8,230 nucleotides of DNA from Candidatus Fermentibacterota bacterium (GTDB taxonomy: Bacteria; Fermentibacterota; Fermentibacteria; Fermentibacterales; Fermentibacteraceae), in the NCBI GenBank assembly GCA_022703195.1, contig JAKLEF010000085.1:1-8230 (forward strand), in the 5' to 3' direction. Made by a program: the position numbers and the translations under genes. This document shows, piece after piece, positions 5,655 through 8,230 of the stretch. The notes below the pieces were generated by a model. The model was given only the letters and a program-made list of their open reading frames with translations, made no database searches and was not told where the DNA came from. How positions within the stretch are numbered: the stretch's first letter is position 1; every line of letters starts with the position of its first letter.

Positions 5655-7985
5655 ATGATGGTGATGACGGTGGCGGCAGTTCTGATCGCGGGCCTTCCCG
5701 GGCCAGCCGATGTTTTCGACTGGCCGGCCTTCCCCGGGCCCGGCATGGTCGAGACGGTCAATCCGGCCTGCCTGGCGTGGCAGCCCGACATGCTCCTCTC
5801 GGTCGGGCTCCCTTCCAGCGACAGCTCGCTGCACCGGCCCGACCGCGTCTTCCTCGGCGCTCCCGGCGTCGGTTTCTCGGGCTGGTGGGAGAACGGGGGC
5901 GATCTCAGGAGGTTCACCGCCGGATCCGCCTTCGGGATCGGCGGCAGCCTGGCCGCCGGAGCCGCCTTTTCTTGGATGGATCCGGTCTCGGGAGGGCCCT
6001 GGGACGGGGTCGGATCCTGGGACATCGGCCTCTCGTTCCGGCCCTCGGGGATGTTCTCCGTCGGCCTGGTCCGCCACGGGGGATACGACGGCGGTTCCGT
6101 GGAGGGGGACGCATCCCTGAGAGCCGGCCTGGCCGTCAGGCCCCTGGGCGACCGGCTGACCCTCACCGGCAACGCTGCGACCGGCGAGGACTTCGACGAC
6201 ATCGAGTTCGACGGAGGCCTGGAATACAGGCCCGTTCCGGGGGCTGCGATCAGGCTCGGCCTCGCCGAGGACCGTGTGTCCGCCGGGATCTCCACCGACT
6301 TCGGGCACCTCGGCGCCGCCTTCGCCGGCCTCGCCCAGGATGACGAGTACGCAGGCGGCCGGGCGGAGGTCCGGCTGACGTCCTCCCCACGCGCGGGCAT
6401 CATCCCGCGCCGGCACACTTACGTGAGGATAGAGACGGGAACGACCCGCGAGGAGCCATCCCGCGCCTTCCTGGGCCCGGTCGGGCGCAGCTTCTCCGAG
6501 GAGATCCTGCTGGTAGAGCGGGCCGTCGAGGATCCGTCGGTCGACGGGTTCATAGTCGAGACCGACGGGGGTACCGGCACCGCCGCGCAGGCCGAGGAGC
6601 TGAGGACCCAGCTCGCCCGGGCCAGGGGAATGGGCAAGCAGGTGGTGGTCTACTCCGGTTCCCCCGGCAACATCGAATGCTACCTGGGCAGTTCGGGCAC
6701 CGAGTTCTGGATGCACCCCGCAGGGGAGACGTTCCTCACGGGTTTCGCCGCCCACGGCATCTTCCTCAGGGACCTCCTCGACAACATCGGGCTCTACCCC
6801 GACCTCGTGCGGATAGGCGAGTACAAGAGCGCCGCCGACATGCTGACCCGGTCCGACATGTCCGAGGCCCAGAGGATCGCCGAGACAGCCCTGCTCGAAT
6901 CCTTCCACACCGAGCTCTTCCGGGCCCTGACGGACGGCCGCGGCCTCGAGCCGCCGCAGATGGTCTCCCTGCTCGAGGAGGGGATGCTGAACCCTCGCGA
7001 GGCAGTCAGCGCCGGGCTCGTCGACAGCACCGCCTACCCCGACGAGATCCAGGAGAGGCTTTCCGAGATCAACGGCCACGGAATTGCTGTGCAGAGCCTG
7101 GACGAGTACGGGAGCTCGATCCCGGTCGGCGACGCCTGGGGTCCCGAACCCCGCATCGCCGTGATCGTCGCCACCGGCTTCATCACCCGCGGCTCCAGCG
7201 GCTACTCCTTCCCCCTGGGCGAGACCATGGGCAGCGGGACGATCTGCGGGCTCGTCAGGAGCGCTGCAGCGCGACCCGGCGTGAAGGCCGTCGTGATCCG
7301 CATAGACTCGGGCGGCGGGGACAGCTTCGCCTCCGAGGAGATGCTGCACTGCATCGAGGACGTCTCCGACGAGATGCCCGTGGTCGTCTCGATGGGAGGC
7401 GTCGCAGCCTCCGGGGGATACTACATGGCCTGCGGCGCCGACAGCATCTTCGCCGACGACTTCACGATCACCGGCTCCATAGGCGTCATCGGGGGGAAGA
7501 TCGCGGCGGGCGATCTCCTCGAACGGATCGGCGTCGACGTGGAGACGGTATCGCCCTATCCGATGGCCGACATGTTCAGCATCTTCTCTAGGTTCTCCGA
7601 CGCCCAGAGGGAGAACGTCGAGGAGTCGGTCGGCAACTGCTACGACCTTTTCACTCGGAGGGTGGCCGAAGGCCGCGGCATGACCCCCGCGCAGGTCGAT
7701 TCGATCGGCCGGGGACGCGTCTGGTCGGGATCCGACGCCGTGGAGATCGGCCTCGTCGACAGGATCGGCGGTCTGGCCGACGCGGTGCGCTGCGCGGCGG
7801 GCATGGCCGGACTGGACGATGACTGGGTGCCCGCCGTCGAGGTGTATCCCAGGCCTGGCCTGTTCGAGGGATTCAGCATGAGCCCGTTCGGCGGCGCCTC
7901 GGTGCTCGATCTCGAGAGCCTGCTGGAGCAGGTGTCGGCCTTCGACAGGCCGCTCTATCTGATGCAGCCGATCGTGGTCGAGTGA
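5655..7985 (+). CDS. sppA: SppA-type S49 peptidase with N-terminal outer-membrane-barrel-like domain
   Basis: A 776-residue exported protein in three parts. Residues 1-18 are a hydrophobic signal-like start without the usual Arg/Lys. Residues about 30-245 hold an NPACLAW motif (36-42), as at the start of PorV/FadL-type barrels, then a dozen short alternating strands, several ending in RP turns (GLSFRP 125-130, GLAVRP 158-163, GLEYRP 188-193). Residues about 253-776 are a tandem S49 (67-kDa SppA-type) peptidase. The first half carries the general-base Lys391 in RIGEYKSAADMLTRSDMS; the second carries IRIDSGGGDSFASEE (548-562), nucleophile Ser586 in GGVAASGGYYMA, GSIGVIGGK (607-615) and RVWSGSDAVEIGLVDRIGG (688-706). 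The Lys-Ser distance (195) is close to E. coli SppA (K209/S409). SppA cleaves leftover signal peptides in the membrane. DSGGG replaces the usual (N/D)SPGG. The kinase gene overlaps its stop. The S49 call is firm; the barrel is an inference. Confidence 0.9.
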   Translation: MMVMTVAAVLIAGLPGPADVFDWPAFPGPGMVETVNPACLAWQPDMLLSVGLPSSDSSLHRPDRVFLGAPGVGFSGWWENGGDLRRFTAGSAFGIGGSLAAGAAFSWMDPVSGGPWDGVGSWDIGLSFRPSGMFSVGLVRHGGYDGGSVEGDASLRAGLAVRPLGDRLTLTGNAATGEDFDDIEFDGGLEYRPVPGAAIRLGLAEDRVSAGISTDFGHLGAAFAGLAQDDEYAGGRAEVRLTSSPRAGIIPRRHTYVRIETGTTREEPSRAFLGPVGRSFSEEILLVERAVEDPSVDGFIVETDGGTGTAAQAEELRTQLARARGMGKQVVVYSGSPGNIECYLGSSGTEFWMHPAGETFLTGFAAHGIFLRDLLDNIGLYPDLVRIGEYKSAADMLTRSDMSEAQRIAETALLESFHTELFRALTDGRGLEPPQMVSLLEEGMLNPREAVSAGLVDSTAYPDEIQERLSEINGHGIAVQSLDEYGSSIPVGDAWGPEPRIAVIVATGFITRGSSGYSFPLGETMGSGTICGLVRSAAARPGVKAVVIRIDSGGGDSFASEEMLHCIEDVSDEMPVVVSMGGVAASGGYYMACGADSIFADDFTITGSIGVIGGKIAAGDLLERIGVDVETVSPYPMADMFSIFSRFSDAQRENVEESVGNCYDLFTRRVAEGRGMTPAQVDSIGRGRVWSGSDAVEIGLVDRIGGLADAVRCAAGMAGLDDDWVPAVEVYPRPGLFEGFSMSPFGGASVLDLESLLEQVSAFDRPLYLMQPIVVE

Positions 7986-8230
7986 GCGGAGGGCTACTGC
8001 CCGAGGCGGCCGATCCGGCCTCCTACAGGGATGCGAGGAGCAGTTCGGACTTCGTGCCTGCGGCGGCGGAGATCTGCCGCAGGCACGGGATCCCGCAGTC
8101 GGGGCTCGCGAGGGCGGATTCCGGGACGCACCTGGTCTTCATGCTGGACGGGATGGCGATCAAGGTGTTCGCACCGCTCTGGCCGGAGGACTTCGAGGCT
8201 GAACGGGCCGCGCTTCACGCCATGGGCGGC
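7982..8230 (+). CDS. APH-type phosphotransferase/kinase, N-terminal part (cut by right window edge)
   Basis: An open frame of 83 codons starts at GTG 7982, whose bases overlap the peptidase stop as GTGA, and runs off the right edge. The N-terminus is followed by DSGTHLVFMLDGMAIKVFAP (46-65), the glycine-loop/beta-3 pattern of the aminoglycoside phosphotransferase and protein-kinase-like fold, with Lys61 the likely ATP-binding lysine. DFEAERAALHAMGG (70-83) follows, with Glu74 the likely helix-C partner. The substrate cannot be told: members phosphorylate antibiotics, sugars, choline or proteins, and the catalytic and activation loops lie outside the window. The 4-nt overlap indicates translational coupling with the S49 gene; GGAG-like sequence inside the preceding codons is poor, which also favours re-initiation. 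The GTG start is inferred from the overlap. Confidence 0.68.
   Translation, partial: MSGGLLPEAADPASYRDARSSSDFVPAAAEICRRHGIPQSGLARADSGTHLVFMLDGMAIKVFAPLWPEDFEAERAALHAMGG

Noticed and set aside
5600..5655. Outward promoter in the right transposon end driving the S49 gene
   Set aside because: TTGAGT at 5609-5614 resembles a -35 box, but no -10 box lies 16-18 nt downstream; not supportable from sequence alone.
5565..7349. 594-codon open frame on the minus strand
   Set aside because: Antisense to the S49 gene and crossing the right repeat of the transposon; composition is typical of a GC shadow frame, with no recognisable motif.
1..8230. CRISPR array, tRNA, rRNA, toxin-antitoxin or defence genes
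   Set aside because: No regularly spaced repeats, no cloverleaf or rRNA-like segments, and no small gene pairs or known defence motifs were seen on either strand.

Overview
High-GC bacterial chromosomal DNA carrying six or seven ordinary host genes and one small mobile element. Arginine is written very often as AGG and third positions are mostly G or C. An apparent outer-membrane beta-barrel domain and a lipoprotein suggest a diderm. The gene mix and codon style fit a poorly sampled FCB-type candidate phylum (Fermentibacterota or Eisenbacteria, for example), but nothing here settles taxonomy and this placement is low confidence.

Layout. (1) 1-1565, minus strand: the N-terminal 521 codons of an AddB/RecB-type PD-(D/E)XK nuclease-family protein, cut by the left edge. 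(2) 1621-2382, plus strand, divergent from it: a small TPR-like protein of unknown role, probably with a TTG start, ending in a candidate terminator. (3) 2457-4509, plus strand: a tight three-gene operon of a DUF1015 protein, a probable lipoprotein with an NTF2/DUF4878-like shape, and a four-helix LiaF/DUF5668-like membrane protein, with gaps of 9 and 1 nt. (4) 4520-5640: an element bounded by a perfect 28-bp inverted repeat, containing one intact HUH/Y1 (RAYT-like) transposase with a DnaA-domain-IV-like C-terminus. Its coding sequence is visibly more AT-rich than its surroundings. (5) 5655-7985, plus strand: a 776-residue SppA-type S49 peptidase with a long beta-rich N-terminal domain resembling an outer-membrane barrel. 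(6) 7982-8230, plus strand: the start of an APH-type kinase, overlapping the peptidase stop by 4 nt (GTGA) and cut by the right edge.

How the parts relate. Joining the two flanks of the element leaves about 24 nt between the membrane-protein stop and the peptidase start. The simplest reading is that genes (3), (5) and (6) were once one envelope-oriented operon into which the transposon landed. The peptidase keeps its ribosome binding site, but only 14 nt of host DNA remain upstream of its start, so it must now be transcribed by read-through or from inside the element. I see no defence system, CRISPR array, tRNA or rRNA. The most unusual items are the barrel-S49 fusion and the inverted-repeat-bounded Y1 element. 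No stretch over 300 bases lacks a gene.
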